Shown in pieces: positions 8,888 through 15,793 of a stretch of 27,231 nucleotides of DNA (the stretch's first letter is position 1; each line of letters opens with the position of its first letter). The translations under genes and the position numbers were made by a program. Below the pieces are notes generated by a model. It was not told the DNA's origin, did not search any database, and worked only from the letters and a program-made list of their open reading frames with translations. The stretch comes from JBBDXA01 sp040902585 (GTDB taxonomy: Bacteria > Planctomycetota > Phycisphaerae > Phycisphaerales > Phycisphaeraceae), in assembly GCA_040902585.1 (NCBI GenBank), contig JBBDXA010000133.1, positions 1 to 27,231 on the forward strand, read 5' to 3'.

Positions 8888-9829
8888 TCAAGGCGCCATC
8901 AAATCTCCGTTACGGATGGACTTTCTTCTGATCGACACAAGTGCCTGCAGCAGTCCTAGTCCGATAATGAGAATGCTGAGGAAGCGTGTGGCCAACGCTC
9001 CGGCCTGGGCAAGGCTTGGTGTATTTCCATATCGGACAAGAAACTCCGCGACTCCCGCTTCCGACACGCCGATGGCGCCGGGCACGAAGCTGAGGATGTT
9101 CACCAGCGTCATTACCGATACAAGCGTCAGGCCTTGGATGGCGTCGAGCTGGATATCCAGACCTTGAAGGCTGGCCATCCAGCCCAGCGCCACCGTCGCC
9201 CAGCCGGCGGCTGTGAGGAGGATGCACTGCGTGAAGATCATCGGTCGCGTCGCCAGTTTCAACGGCGCGATGATCGGGCCCAGTCGCCCTGTGGTCGGCC
9301 AGCGATGGATGAGCCAGGCCGCAAGGGGGACACACAGCACCATAGCGCCCGCCAGTGACAGGGCAAGCCACTGGGGCAGAGCCTCATCGGCGCGGATAAG
9401 GACGCAGACAATCGCCAGGCAGAGGACGACGAGCAGATCCATCGCCCGTTCGATGATGAAGGCGGTGTACCCGGCGGCGCGGTCCACGATGCCCATGCGC
9501 TTGAGCGCTTCGATCTTCAGAACTTCGCCCGATTGAAACGGCGTGACGATCGCCAGGCTGAGGTAGATCGAGTTGAGTTTGTAGAGCTCGCGCAAGGTCG
9601 GCGTCGCGCCGAGGCGATGAAGGATGGCATGCAGGCGGGCGGCGCGAATCCACCAGTAGACCATGATGGAAGCCCCGCCCCCGAGCAGAAGCCAGAGCCA
9701 GTTCATCTGCGCGAGCGATTCTCCGATCTGCGTCCATTGAAAGTTCGCGATGATGTAGCGAACCGCCAGGGCGATGAAGCCCAGTGCGATGGTGGTCGTG
9801 ATGAGCCGGCGTTTGGTCGTCCCGCTCAT
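8888..9829 (-). CDS. LPG synthase TM / flippase-like membrane protein (UPF0104 type)
   Basis: An integral membrane protein of 313 residues with about seven or eight hydrophobic segments. It carries the hallmarks of the lysylphosphatidylglycerol synthase TM family: TPFQSGEVLKIEAL, IIERAMDLLVV and SFVPGAIGVSEAGVAEFLV. Members act as lipid or lipid-linked glycan flippases or as transmembrane parts of synthases; in a glycan cluster, a flippase-like or helper role for a polyprenyl-linked intermediate is reasonable. The frame is open 48 codons further upstream (to 9973), but that extension is Arg- and Ser-rich and overlaps the ATP-grasp gene. The ATG at 9829 gives a four-base ATGA overlap with the ATP-grasp stop, the better start. 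Confidence 0.85.
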   Translation of the reverse strand: MSGTTKRRLITTTIALGFIALAVRYIIANFQWTQIGESLAQMNWLWLLLGGGASIMVYWWIRAARLHAILHRLGATPTLRELYKLNSIYLSLAIVTPFQSGEVLKIEALKRMGIVDRAAGYTAFIIERAMDLLVVLCLAIVCVLIRADEALPQWLALSLAGAMVLCVPLAAWLIHRWPTTGRLGPIIAPLKLATRPMIFTQCILLTAAGWATVALGWMASLQGLDIQLDAIQGLTLVSVMTLVNILSFVPGAIGVSEAGVAEFLVRYGNTPSLAQAGALATRFLSILIIGLGLLQALVSIRRKSIRNGDLMAP

Positions 9830-11016
9830 GTCGCCTCCAGCTTCAGGCGACGGTGGAACTCGGCGACGCGTTCGTCGAGCGCGGCCCGACTGTCCGCTTG
9901 CAGAACAGCTTCGCCGACGCGGTAACGACCGTTGATGAACGGAGAAACAGTTGCGCCGCGCGGATGATCCCACACCAGCGACTTCACCCAGGGTTCATTC
10001 GCCAGCCGCTCCGCTTCAAGGTCATCGAAGTGAAGGAGTCCCTGCTTCCACACGCCCAGCAGCAGCAGGGCGGTCGGCTGCGGCGAACTAGAAGGAGGAT
10101 TGGCGCACGGCATGCCGCAGGCGTACTTGACGCAGTACTCGACGAAGTCGATCTGAAGCGAAGCCATCCAGAGGCTGCTGAGTGAATTGCCGCCGAGACG
10201 AGGTGTCATCTCCAGGAGGTAGACCGTTTTGTCGCGTACGACGAAATCACAGTCGAGCGGTCCGGACTTGATTCCCAGTGTGTCGCATACCAGTTGGACC
10301 TGACGCTCGAGTTCAAGCCGGACGGAATCGGATAGCGTCGCGGGGACCAGGTGTCCGAGTGTCGTCGTGTATTTGCTCTCCGGCGTCAGGCGGTCGGTGA
10401 GCAGGGACGCGACGATCCGTCCGTTGTCGAGAATCGCTTCCAATGTCCCTTGATGGCCGACGATGTATTCCTCGATGATCGCCCGGTTCCATCGGCTGAA
10501 CCGAAGTGACTCCGGCAGGTGCCGGGCTAACTCCTCCGCGCTATGAACGATGAAGATCCCCTTGGAGCCGGAGGATCCATCCGGCTTGATGATGCACGCG
10601 CCGCCGCGAAGCTCGCCGGGAATCTCCGATGATTCACCGGTGATGGCCGCGCAGCGTGGGAACGGAAGTCCGCACTCGCGTTGAAGCTGGCGGAACTTCT
10701 CTTTGCTGCACAACACGTCGGCCGCGCGAACGGGCGGGCCGGGCAGGTTGAATCGCTCCGCGACGCGGGCAGCCGTGGCAACGGCCACATCGGTCGCCGG
10801 CGAAATAACGCCCTGGAGTTCGAGCTGCTCGCAGCGGGACAGGACCGCCTCGATGTCCGTGGTGTCGATGAAACAGGATTCGTCAGCGATCGCGTGGCCG
10901 CCGTTCGTAGGCACGTTGTCCATGCTTACGACGTGCATTCCGAGTGACTGAGCGGCTTTGATCGTCGGCAACTGGTAGCGCGAAGCGCCAAGCACCAGCA
11001 GTTTGGGCTTCGTCAT
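9826..11016 (-). CDS. ATP-grasp domain ligase (carbamoyl-phosphate synthase-like)
   Basis: A 396-residue ATP-grasp protein. The N-terminal pre-ATP-grasp domain starts KLLVLGASRYQLPTIKAAQSLGM. The ATP-binding region includes Lys144 in CIIKPDGSSGSKGIF (glycine-rich loop 147-153), and metal ligands are expected at Glu269 in YLLEMTPRLGGNS. ATP-grasp enzymes join a carboxylate to an amine or thiol through an acyl-phosphate. Next to a WecE aminotransferase, the enzyme could acylate the new amino group of the sugar with an amino acid; this is an inference from context. It lies 9 bases after the GT2 gene and overlaps the flippase-like gene by four bases. Other possibilities include biotin carboxylase-like or dipeptide ligase activity. 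Confidence 0.87.
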   Translation of the reverse strand: MTKPKLLVLGASRYQLPTIKAAQSLGMHVVSMDNVPTNGGHAIADESCFIDTTDIEAVLSRCEQLELQGVISPATDVAVATAARVAERFNLPGPPVRAADVLCSKEKFRQLQRECGLPFPRCAAITGESSEIPGELRGGACIIKPDGSSGSKGIFIVHSAEELARHLPESLRFSRWNRAIIEEYIVGHQGTLEAILDNGRIVASLLTDRLTPESKYTTTLGHLVPATLSDSVRLELERQVQLVCDTLGIKSGPLDCDFVVRDKTVYLLEMTPRLGGNSLSSLWMASLQIDFVEYCVKYACGMPCANPPSSSPQPTALLLLGVWKQGLLHFDDLEAERLANEPWVKSLVWDHPRGATVSPFINGRYRVGEAVLQADSRAALDERVAEFHRRLKLEAT

Positions 11017-11025
11017 GGCATCGAC

Positions 11026-11961
11026 TCACTCGTGCAGTTCACCGATCGTAAAACTGACTCGGGTTCGCGAGACCTGCCGAACCAGGCGCGATAGATACAG
11101 CCCGAAAATCATCAGGCAGAACATGGTGATCGCATTGAAGAACGAGATCATGATCATCGTGCTGGCCCAGCCGGGAACGCTCGTGCCCTGCGCAAGTGTC
11201 TGGTAGAAGATCGCGCATGCGTAAACGACCGCGAAGAAAAACGCGAAGGTCGATGCCAGCGCCACGGCATAGACGGGGTAGGACGAGTAGTTCAGGATCA
11301 GGTTGGCCGCGAGCTTGAGGCTGCGCGGCAGGTTGTAATTCGACTTGCCCAGCGTGCGGGGTTCGTGTCGAACAGGCACGTTCGTGCAGTTGGAAGTATG
11401 CGACAGCAGCATGGCGGTGATGTAAGGAAACGCTCCGCCCATGGCACACACGTTCTCGACGACAATCCGCCTGACCGCGCGAAAGCTCGTCAGTTGAAAA
11501 TCGCGAGGCAGCTTGAAGATGCGGCGTTGAAGCCGGTCGATCATCCCGCCCGACTGGTTCCGCCAGCCCGCGTGCTGCTTGGCTTCATACGCACCGATCG
11601 CCAAGTCAAAGCCCTGGTCCACCGCGGCAATCAGGCGAGGCACTTCCTCCGGCGGATTCTGAAGGTCATCATCCATCGTGACAATCACCGCGCCATGACA
11701 GAGCGTGAACCCGCACAAAATCGCGTTGTGCTGTCCGCTGTTTCGCAGCAGGCGGGCGATCTTCAGCCGCGGGCCGTGCTCGGCTTTCAGTTGCTTGAGC
11801 ACCTTCCACGTGTCGTCCGGGCTGCAATCATCGACGATGACGATCTCAAACTCCCGCTTCAGGGGAGTCAGCACATCGGTCAGTCTTGAAACGAGCGCAG
11901 AAAGCGATTCCGCTGAGCGGTACGCGGGGATCAGAACACTAATGGAATCGGACTCGGTCAA
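11026..11961 (-). CDS. Family 2 glycosyltransferase with C-terminal membrane helices (DPM1/ArnC-like)
   Basis: A 311-residue GT2 enzyme of the kind that moves a sugar from a nucleotide to polyprenyl phosphate on the inner face of the membrane. Visible motifs: SVLIPAYRSAESL at the N-terminus, VIVDDCSPDDTW (residues 42-52), the DXD-like metal site TMDDDLQNPPEE (Asp97-99), and TSFRAVRR near 158-165. Two C-terminal hydrophobic segments follow at about 230-255 and 268-292, as in GtrB and ArnC proteins. The frame starts with TTG at 11961; no in-frame ATG lies close by and the ribosome site is weak. It is the first gene of the minus-strand cluster. Its lipid-linked sugar would be a natural donor for the GT-C proteins nearby. 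Confidence 0.88.
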   Translation of the reverse strand: MTESDSISVLIPAYRSAESLSALVSRLTDVLTPLKREFEIVIVDDCSPDDTWKVLKQLKAEHGPRLKIARLLRNSGQHNAILCGFTLCHGAVIVTMDDDLQNPPEEVPRLIAAVDQGFDLAIGAYEAKQHAGWRNQSGGMIDRLQRRIFKLPRDFQLTSFRAVRRIVVENVCAMGGAFPYITAMLLSHTSNCTNVPVRHEPRTLGKSNYNLPRSLKLAANLILNYSSYPVYAVALASTFAFFFAVVYACAIFYQTLAQGTSVPGWASTMIMISFFNAITMFCLMIFGLYLSRLVRQVSRTRVSFTIGELHE

Positions 11962-12213
11962 GGGATCATTCCAGGTGGCTTGATTGTAGGAGATCGGCAG
12001 GCGACATCGGACGCTCCACGCCGGACGTTATCGCCATGGTCGTTGCTTCGTAAGTCTGTTTATCGGCCTGATTGCACCGGCGACGTGCCAACGGACGGAC
12101 TGTTGACGTTTTTGGTGCATTTATGCCGAAAAACGTCGTATGCCGCACTTGTTATCGAATCCTGCCCACCTTGAAGCCCCCGGCCCTGCCCCCGCCCCCG
12201 CCCCCGCCCCCGC
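11962..12213. other. Upstream region of the glycan operon with a hairpin
   Basis: This 252-base stretch separates the minus-strand glycan genes from the plus-strand fragment. It holds TACAAT on the minus strand, ending about 21 bases before the TTG start of the GT2 gene and usable as a -10 box, though without a matching -35. It also holds an inverted repeat at 12105-12137. From 12175 it becomes C-rich and runs into a hexanucleotide repeat. I see no gene in it. Confidence 0.4.
12105..12137. promoter_or_regulatory. Inverted repeat GACGTTTTT/AAAAACGTC
   Basis: A perfect 9-base inverted repeat (12105-12113 and 12129-12137) encloses a shorter imperfect one (GGTGCAT/ATGCC), so the whole can fold into a near-continuous hairpin. 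It lies in the intergenic region before the GT2 gene. It may be an operator or the remains of a transcription terminator; the sequence does not decide. Confidence 0.45.
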
Positions 12214-12216
12214 CCC
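12181..12216. repeat. Hexanucleotide (GCCCCC)n microsatellite
   Basis: GCCCCC repeats four times in a row, with a degenerate fifth copy, within a longer C-rich tract. In the frame of the following coding fragment it would read as alternating Arg-Pro. The tract is the exact left boundary of the homologous part of the fragment that follows. Confidence 0.85.
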
Positions 12217-12468
12217 TTCGACGGCTTCCGCAAGATCGGCCTCGATGCCGCCATCGAAGACAAACTTGCCGCCCCCTGCGAGGCCTTCGATATCGATCCG
12301 CCCACGGCCGTGAACCTGTTCCCCGCGATGCTGTTCGACGAGTACGCCATCAAAGATTGGCCCGGCGAAACGGTGGCGGTCGATGAGTATTTCGCCGCCA
12401 TGCCAGGCGTGCGCGTCCGCAAGCTCCCATGGACCAACGCCCCGGCCGGCTACGTGATTGAGGAGTGA
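12214..12468 (+). pseudogene. 5'-truncated methyltransferase-like gene fragment (TylF-like?)
   Basis: From 12217 to the TGA at 12466-12468 one frame reads like a real protein end: FDGFRKIGLDAAIEDKLAAP, then AMLFDEYAIKDWPGETVAVD, EYFAAMPGVRV and PWTNAPAGYVIEE. The pattern of an FDEY strand followed by W-x-GE-x-x-AVDE and PWT recalls the C-terminus of TylF/macrocin O-methyltransferase-like enzymes, but I hold that only loosely. No start codon or SAM-binding half is present upstream: the frame passes through the (GCCCCC)n tract and hits TGA at 12172-12174. Either the gene was truncated, with the repeat at the breakpoint, or the repeat marks a misassembly. Confidence 0.55.
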
Positions 12469-12474
12469 TGCTGA

Positions 12475-12568
12475 AAGGCAAAAAAGCAGGAAAGCAGAAA
12501 AGCAAAATGTGGAGTCGTTGCGATCATGGCCCTGCCTTACTTTTCTGCTTTTCTGCTTCTGTGCTTTT
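12475..12568. repeat. Inverted pair of 8-base-periodic arrays (AAAAGCAG / CTTTTCTG)
   Basis: The left arm (12475-12502) is an A-rich series of eight-base units like AAAAGCAG; the right arm (12541-12568) is its inverse, with units like CTTTTCTG, which continue degenerately to about 12585. I count 24 of 28 pairing positions across a 38-base loop. It fills the space between the methyltransferase-like fragment and the dioxygenase gene and ends just before that gene's start. Confidence 0.8.
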
Positions 12569-12593
12569 CTGATCTTCTGCTTTCTTCCTCCCT

Positions 12594-13385
12594 ATGAACC
12601 TTCAGCATTTTCAAGAACACGGCTACCAGTTGTTGCCCAACGTGATCGATCGCGGTGTGATCGAGCGTCTGCTGGAGTTCCTCGCAGCCGATGCGGATGA
12701 TGCCCTGACGCTGCTCATGGCGGACCTGCGCATTCGCCGGATGGAAGAGCTGGCCGCGAAGGTGGATGAGACTTTTGCCCGGCCTGATTTCGAGTCCGTC
12801 CCGAAGGATCAGCGGTTGGTCATGAGCGGGCACTTCCCGCTGGAGACGCGACTGTCACGCACGCTTTGGATGGTGCCGAAGCTGCCGCGGGTCAGGGAGG
12901 TAGTCGAGGAGGCCTTGAAGCACGCTGAGCTTTACATGCACCTGCCGCCCTCCGCGCGGTTCGTGCTGCCCCACAACAAACACGCCGCGGTGCCTGCGCA
13001 TCAGGATGTGAGCTACAACCAGCCCATGAGCGACTTCGTCACGCTCTGGGTGCCGCTGGTGCCGATCGACGATGCCTGCGGCGGCATCGATGTCTTTGAA
13101 GGCAGCGGCCAGCCGGTCGAACGGCTCGATGATCGATCGCAGAAGTTCTGGCTCAACGGCGTCGTCACCGAAGGCTTCAATCGAAAGCACTGCACGATGG
13201 ACGTCGGCGATGCGCTGCTCCTGAATAAGTGGATCGTGCATGAGTCGCACGCGAACGTGTCCAAGCGAATCCGTTTCAGCATTGACTTCCGCTTCTTCAG
13301 CGGCCGCGATGCCTCCTCGAAGCATCTGTTGGACATGCAGACGTGGAAGGTGATCGAGCCGGGGCGGAAGGTGGTCGCGGCTTGA
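12594..13385 (+). CDS. Phytanoyl-CoA dioxygenase (PhyH) family protein
   Basis: A non-haem Fe(II)/2-oxoglutarate-dependent oxygenase of 263 residues. The metal motif H-x-D is at His136-Asp138 (PAHQDVSYN); the distal histidine is His216 (or 219) in VHESHANVSKRIRFSIDF, where Arg227 would hold 2-oxoglutarate. The N-terminal LQHFQEHGYQLLPNVID is typical of the family. Many bacterial PhyH proteins hydroxylate small molecules or sugars, so the true substrate is open. The neighbours on the same strand are methyltransferases, consistent with modification of a secondary metabolite or glycan. No Shine-Dalgarno sequence precedes the ATG; a pyrimidine-rich repeat arm lies there instead. Confidence 0.88.
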   Translation: MNLQHFQEHGYQLLPNVIDRGVIERLLEFLAADADDALTLLMADLRIRRMEELAAKVDETFARPDFESVPKDQRLVMSGHFPLETRLSRTLWMVPKLPRVREVVEEALKHAELYMHLPPSARFVLPHNKHAAVPAHQDVSYNQPMSDFVTLWVPLVPIDDACGGIDVFEGSGQPVERLDDRSQKFWLNGVVTEGFNRKHCTMDVGDALLLNKWIVHESHANVSKRIRFSIDFRFFSGRDASSKHLLDMQTWKVIEPGRKVVAA

Positions 13386-13399
13386 AGGGGAGAAATCGC

Positions 13400-13565
13400 A
13401 AAGACAAAAGATCCAAAACTCAAACAAATCTCAAGGATCAAACTTCAAGTCTAAAAGGAACAACGCGGCCGCAATGGTTGGCTTGTTCGCGGACAGGGCA
13501 TCGCGTTTGATGGTTTAATGGTTTTGTCGTTTGTGATTTGTTTGAGTTTTGGAGCTTTTGTCTTT
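13400..13565. repeat. 31-base inverted repeat with 8-base periodicity
   Basis: Positions 13400-13430 and 13535-13565 are inverse complements with 30 of 31 matches. The left arm is A-rich and continues in eight-base units to about 13455. The right arm belongs to a T-rich eight-base-periodic run (units such as TTTGATGG, TTTAATGG, CTTTGGAG) from about 13507 to 13578. It fills the junction between the PhyH gene and the first methyltransferase and ends a few bases before the latter's ATG. Confidence 0.88.
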
Positions 13566-13582
13566 GGAGCTTTGCCCTGCCA

Positions 13583-14266
13583 ATGTCTACTAGCGAAGAA
13601 AGCCTCTGGTCCGGCGTGAAGGGCATGATCGGCCGGCGTCGCCTGACGCTGGGCGGGCACTGGTCGTTCAACCTGCGCCACGATCCCAAGCGGCTGCCCT
13701 TCGTGCTGGCGCGGTACAAGCTGGCCGCGAAGATGGCGTGCAAGGGGGCGAAGGTGCTGGAGCTGGGTTGCAGCGAAGGCATCGGCACACCCATCCTCGC
13801 GGAGTTCGCGGCTTCCTACACGGGTGTCGATATGGACAGCGAAGCGGTCGAAGCGGCGCAGCAGAATTTCGCGGCCCCGAACCGCACTTTCCTCACCGAT
13901 GACTTCCTCGGCAAGACCTTCGGCTCGTTCGACGCGGTGGTGAGTCTGGATGTGGTCGAGCACATCGTGCCGGAGCTGGAAGATCACTACTTCGACACGG
14001 TGGCGATGAACCTGACGGAAACAGGCATCGCGGTGGTGGGTACGCCCAGCAAGACGAGCGAGGCGTACGCATCGCCGATGAGCAGGGCAGGGCACGTGAA
14101 CGTGTTCACCGCGGAGCACCTGATGCAGGCGATGCGGCGCGTGTTTCACAACGTGTTTCCCTTTGGCATCAACGATGAAGTGGTGCATACGGGTTACGCG
14201 CCGATGTGTCACTATGTGGTGTGCGTGGGTTGCAACAAAGCCGCGACCGGTGGTCGCGGTGCCTGA
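13583..14266 (+). CDS. Class I SAM-dependent methyltransferase (paralogue A)
   Basis: A 227-residue methyltransferase from the ATG at 13583. The frame is open to 13538, but that stretch is the T-rich repeat arm. Motif I is VLELGCSEG (58-66); the acidic residue of motif II lies in YTGVDMDSEAVEAAQ; SLDVVEHIVPE and GTPSKTSEAYASPMSRAGHV follow. It shares its whole architecture with the downstream protein at 14356-15123, including KLAAKM before motif I and the shared end NDE(V/I)VHTG(Y/F)(A/S)PM, so the two are tandem paralogues. Its last residues (AATGGRGA) are encoded by a palindromic repeat and do not match the paralogue's end. A GGAG 13 bases before the ATG lies inside the repeat arm. Confidence 0.85.
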   Translation: MSTSEESLWSGVKGMIGRRRLTLGGHWSFNLRHDPKRLPFVLARYKLAAKMACKGAKVLELGCSEGIGTPILAEFAASYTGVDMDSEAVEAAQQNFAAPNRTFLTDDFLGKTFGSFDAVVSLDVVEHIVPELEDHYFDTVAMNLTETGIAVVGTPSKTSEAYASPMSRAGHVNVFTAEHLMQAMRRVFHNVFPFGINDEVVHTGYAPMCHYVVCVGCNKAATGGRGA

Positions 14267-14355
14267 ACGGATGTCGATGGAAGAATCGGGGACCGCGACC
14301 GGTGGTCGCGTGGCTTGNNNNNNNNNNGGGGACCGCCACCAGGGGTCGCGGCTTT
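14237..14355. repeat. Three palindromic elements around the assembly gap
   Basis: Three related 19-base palindromes of the form CCGCGACC-GGT-GGTCGCGG lie at 14241-14259 (perfect), 14293-14311 (18/19) and 14333-14351 (16/19). The outermost bases form a perfect 12-base inverted pair, 14237-14248 with 14344-14355, which ends exactly at the ATG of the second methyltransferase. Copy 1 overlaps the last codons of the first methyltransferase. Confidence 0.82.
14318..14327. other. Assembly gap (10 N)
   Basis: Ten undetermined bases lie between palindromic copies 2 and 3. Such a run is a scaffolding gap, whose true length is unknown; the repeats on both sides explain why assembly failed here. More repeat copies could be hidden in it. 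Confidence 0.95.
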
Positions 14356-15123
14356 ATGGAACAGAACGAAACATCCCGCTGGGAACCCGTGAAGGATCTG
14401 ATGGCCGGTGCCAGGCCGGTGGCGCTCGGATCGATGCATGCGTATCACATGGCCGCGACGCCGCGGCGGCTGCTGTACTCGCTGAGCTACTACAAGTTCG
14501 CGGCGAAAATGATTGGAAGAAGGAACGAAGGGACGACGGAACAGGGGACCGGAGAACAATCCGCAATCCGCGATCCGCAATCCGCAATCGGCGACTCAGG
14601 ACCCAGGACCCAGGACTCAGGACTCTCTGTTCTCGACATCGGCTGCGGCGAAGGCCTTGGCACCTGGCTGCTTGCGGCCGAGTGCGGGTACGCGAAGGGC
14701 GTGGACTTTGATGCGGACTTGATCGAGACGGCGAAGGCGAACTGGCCGGCGGAGCGCTGTGCGTTTGAGTGTGTGGATGTGCTGAAGATGAAACCGCAGC
14801 CTTACGATGCGGTGGTGAACTTCGATGTGATCGAACACATTCTGCCTGAGCACGCGGGCGATTTTCTTGAGGCCATCACGGCCAATCTGACTGACTATGG
14901 TATTGCAGTTATCGGAACGCCGAACATTACGAGTCGGCCTTACGCCTCGGCGGTGACCAACGCAGGCCACGTGAATCTTTACGATGGCGACCGCCTGGAA
15001 AAGGAAATGCGCGAGCATTTCACGCAGGTTTTCATGTTCGGCGCCAACGATGAAATCGTTCACACCGGCTTTTCGCCGATGGCGCATTACCTGATAGCGA
15101 TGGGCTGTCGGCCCCGAAGGTAG
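14356..15123 (+). CDS. Class I SAM-dependent methyltransferase (paralogue B) with in-frame repeat insert
   Basis: A 255-residue methyltransferase, paralogue of 13583-14266. The ATG at 14356 aligns with the paralogue's start (SRWEPVKDLMAGARPVALG against SLWSGVKGMIGRRRLTLGG). Motif I is VLDIGCGEG (92-100), followed by AKGVDFDADLIETAK and NFDVIEHILPEHAGDF. Between the conserved KFAAKM and motif I lie 39 residues where the paralogue has six; they read IGRRNEGTTEQGTGEQSAIR then DPQSAIGDSGPRTQDSGLS. That insert is encoded by 7- and 8-base repeat arrays (14521-14625) yet keeps the frame. The insert is polar and probably a disordered loop; whether the enzyme remains active is open. Confidence 0.82.
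   Translation: MEQNETSRWEPVKDLMAGARPVALGSMHAYHMAATPRRLLYSLSYYKFAAKMIGRRNEGTTEQGTGEQSAIRDPQSAIGDSGPRTQDSGLSVLDIGCGEGLGTWLLAAECGYAKGVDFDADLIETAKANWPAERCAFECVDVLKMKPQPYDAVVNFDVIEHILPEHAGDFLEAITANLTDYGIAVIGTPNITSRPYASAVTNAGHVNLYDGDRLEKEMREHFTQVFMFGANDEIVHTGFSPMAHYLIAMGCRPRR
14521..14625. repeat. Octad/heptad repeat arrays inside a methyltransferase gene
   Basis: Four degenerate 8-base units (14521-14552, of the form AGGAACGA) are followed by five 7-base units of AATCCGC type (14558-14592, one GATCCGC, one AATCGGC), and then AGGACCC, AGGACCC, AGGACTC, AGGACTC (14598-14625). The units are contiguous or nearly so and have no inverse copy in the window. Confidence 0.9.
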
Positions 15124-15154
15124 GAATACCGGCGGCTGCGGGGAACCCTTATCC

Positions 15155-15181
15155 ATTCTTATCGCGGAAAAAGATAAGAAT
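15155..15181. promoter_or_regulatory. Inverted repeat ATTCTTATC/GATAAGAAT before the CBS gene
   Basis: A perfect 9-base inverted repeat with a 9-base spacer lies 32 bases after the methyltransferase stop and ends five bases before a candidate -35 box. It could be an operator. It is not followed by a T-run on the plus strand, so it does not look like a classical terminator of the methyltransferase transcript. Confidence 0.5.
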
Positions 15182-15185
15182 AGGC

Positions 15186-15215
15186 TTGAAATCAACCCGA
15201 TGCAAAGGTTAGAAT
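15186..15215 (+). promoter_or_regulatory. Candidate sigma70-type promoter of the CBS-domain gene
   Basis: TTGAAA (15186-15191) and TAGAAT (15210-15215) are separated by 18 bases and point to the CBS gene, whose ATG is about 90 bases further on. The inverted repeat at 15155-15181 lies directly upstream. The assignment rests on consensus only. Confidence 0.45.
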
Positions 15216-15305
15216 TGACTTGGTCCAACATCGCGTTCGCGGTTGTTCGAGTGGGCATCCATTTCCCGGCCCAAAGACTGCACGACTCAATGAAAGGAGC
15301 TTTGC

Positions 15306-15761
15306 ATGGCAACGGTTCGAGACATCCTCGCGGAGAAGGGGTCTCACGTGCTCTCCATCGGTGAGGACGCTTCCGTGCTGGATGCGGCCTTGCTCATGAA
15401 CGAGCACAAGATCGGCGGCCTGCCCGTCCTGCGCGAAGGCCGAGTCGTCGGCATGTTTACCGAGCGCGACATCCTCCAACGCATCGTCGCGGAGCAGCGC
15501 GATCCGGTGAAGATGTCCGTCGGGCAGACCATGACCCGCAAGATCACCACCGCCCGCATCGAGACCACCATCGATGAAGCCCGCGCCCTGATGCGCAACA
15601 AACGCATCCGGCACCTGCCCATTCTCGATGACGATGGCAAGCCACTGGGCATGATCTCCATCGGCGACCTCAACGCCTGGCTGATGGAAGACCAGACCAA
15701 GACGGTCGATGCCCTGAAGGATTACCTCAACGGCAACAGCTCGATGAGCTTTGTGCTGTAA
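15306..15761 (+). CDS. Stand-alone two-CBS-domain protein
   Basis: A 151-residue cytoplasmic protein made of a CBS pair and little else. CBS1 spans about residues 8-63 (ending VVGMFTERDILQRIV) and CBS2 about 74-130 (PLGMISIGDLNAW). Such pairs bind adenosine nucleotides and act as energy or redox sensors, but the partner is unknown. A clear ribosome site, AAAGGAGC, lies eight bases before the ATG. The gene has its own candidate promoter and is followed by a large palindrome (15794-15888), so it is probably a single transcription unit. Confidence 0.92.
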   Translation: MATVRDILAEKGSHVLSIGEDASVLDAALLMNEHKIGGLPVLREGRVVGMFTERDILQRIVAEQRDPVKMSVGQTMTRKITTARIETTIDEARALMRNKRIRHLPILDDDGKPLGMISIGDLNAWLMEDQTKTVDALKDYLNGNSSMSFVL

Positions 15762-15793
15762 GGCTTCGAGCGGCGTCCGTTGTAGAAAACCTC

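Noticed and set aside
12072..12386. 104-residue proline-rich reading frame
   Set aside because: Its Pro run comes from the (GCCCCC)n repeat and the rest is the wrong frame of the methyltransferase-like fragment.
14241..14351. CRISPR-like spacing of three 19-base palindromes
   Set aside because: The copies are palindromes with irregular spacing (starts 52 and 40 bases apart), diverge, and have no cas genes nearby.
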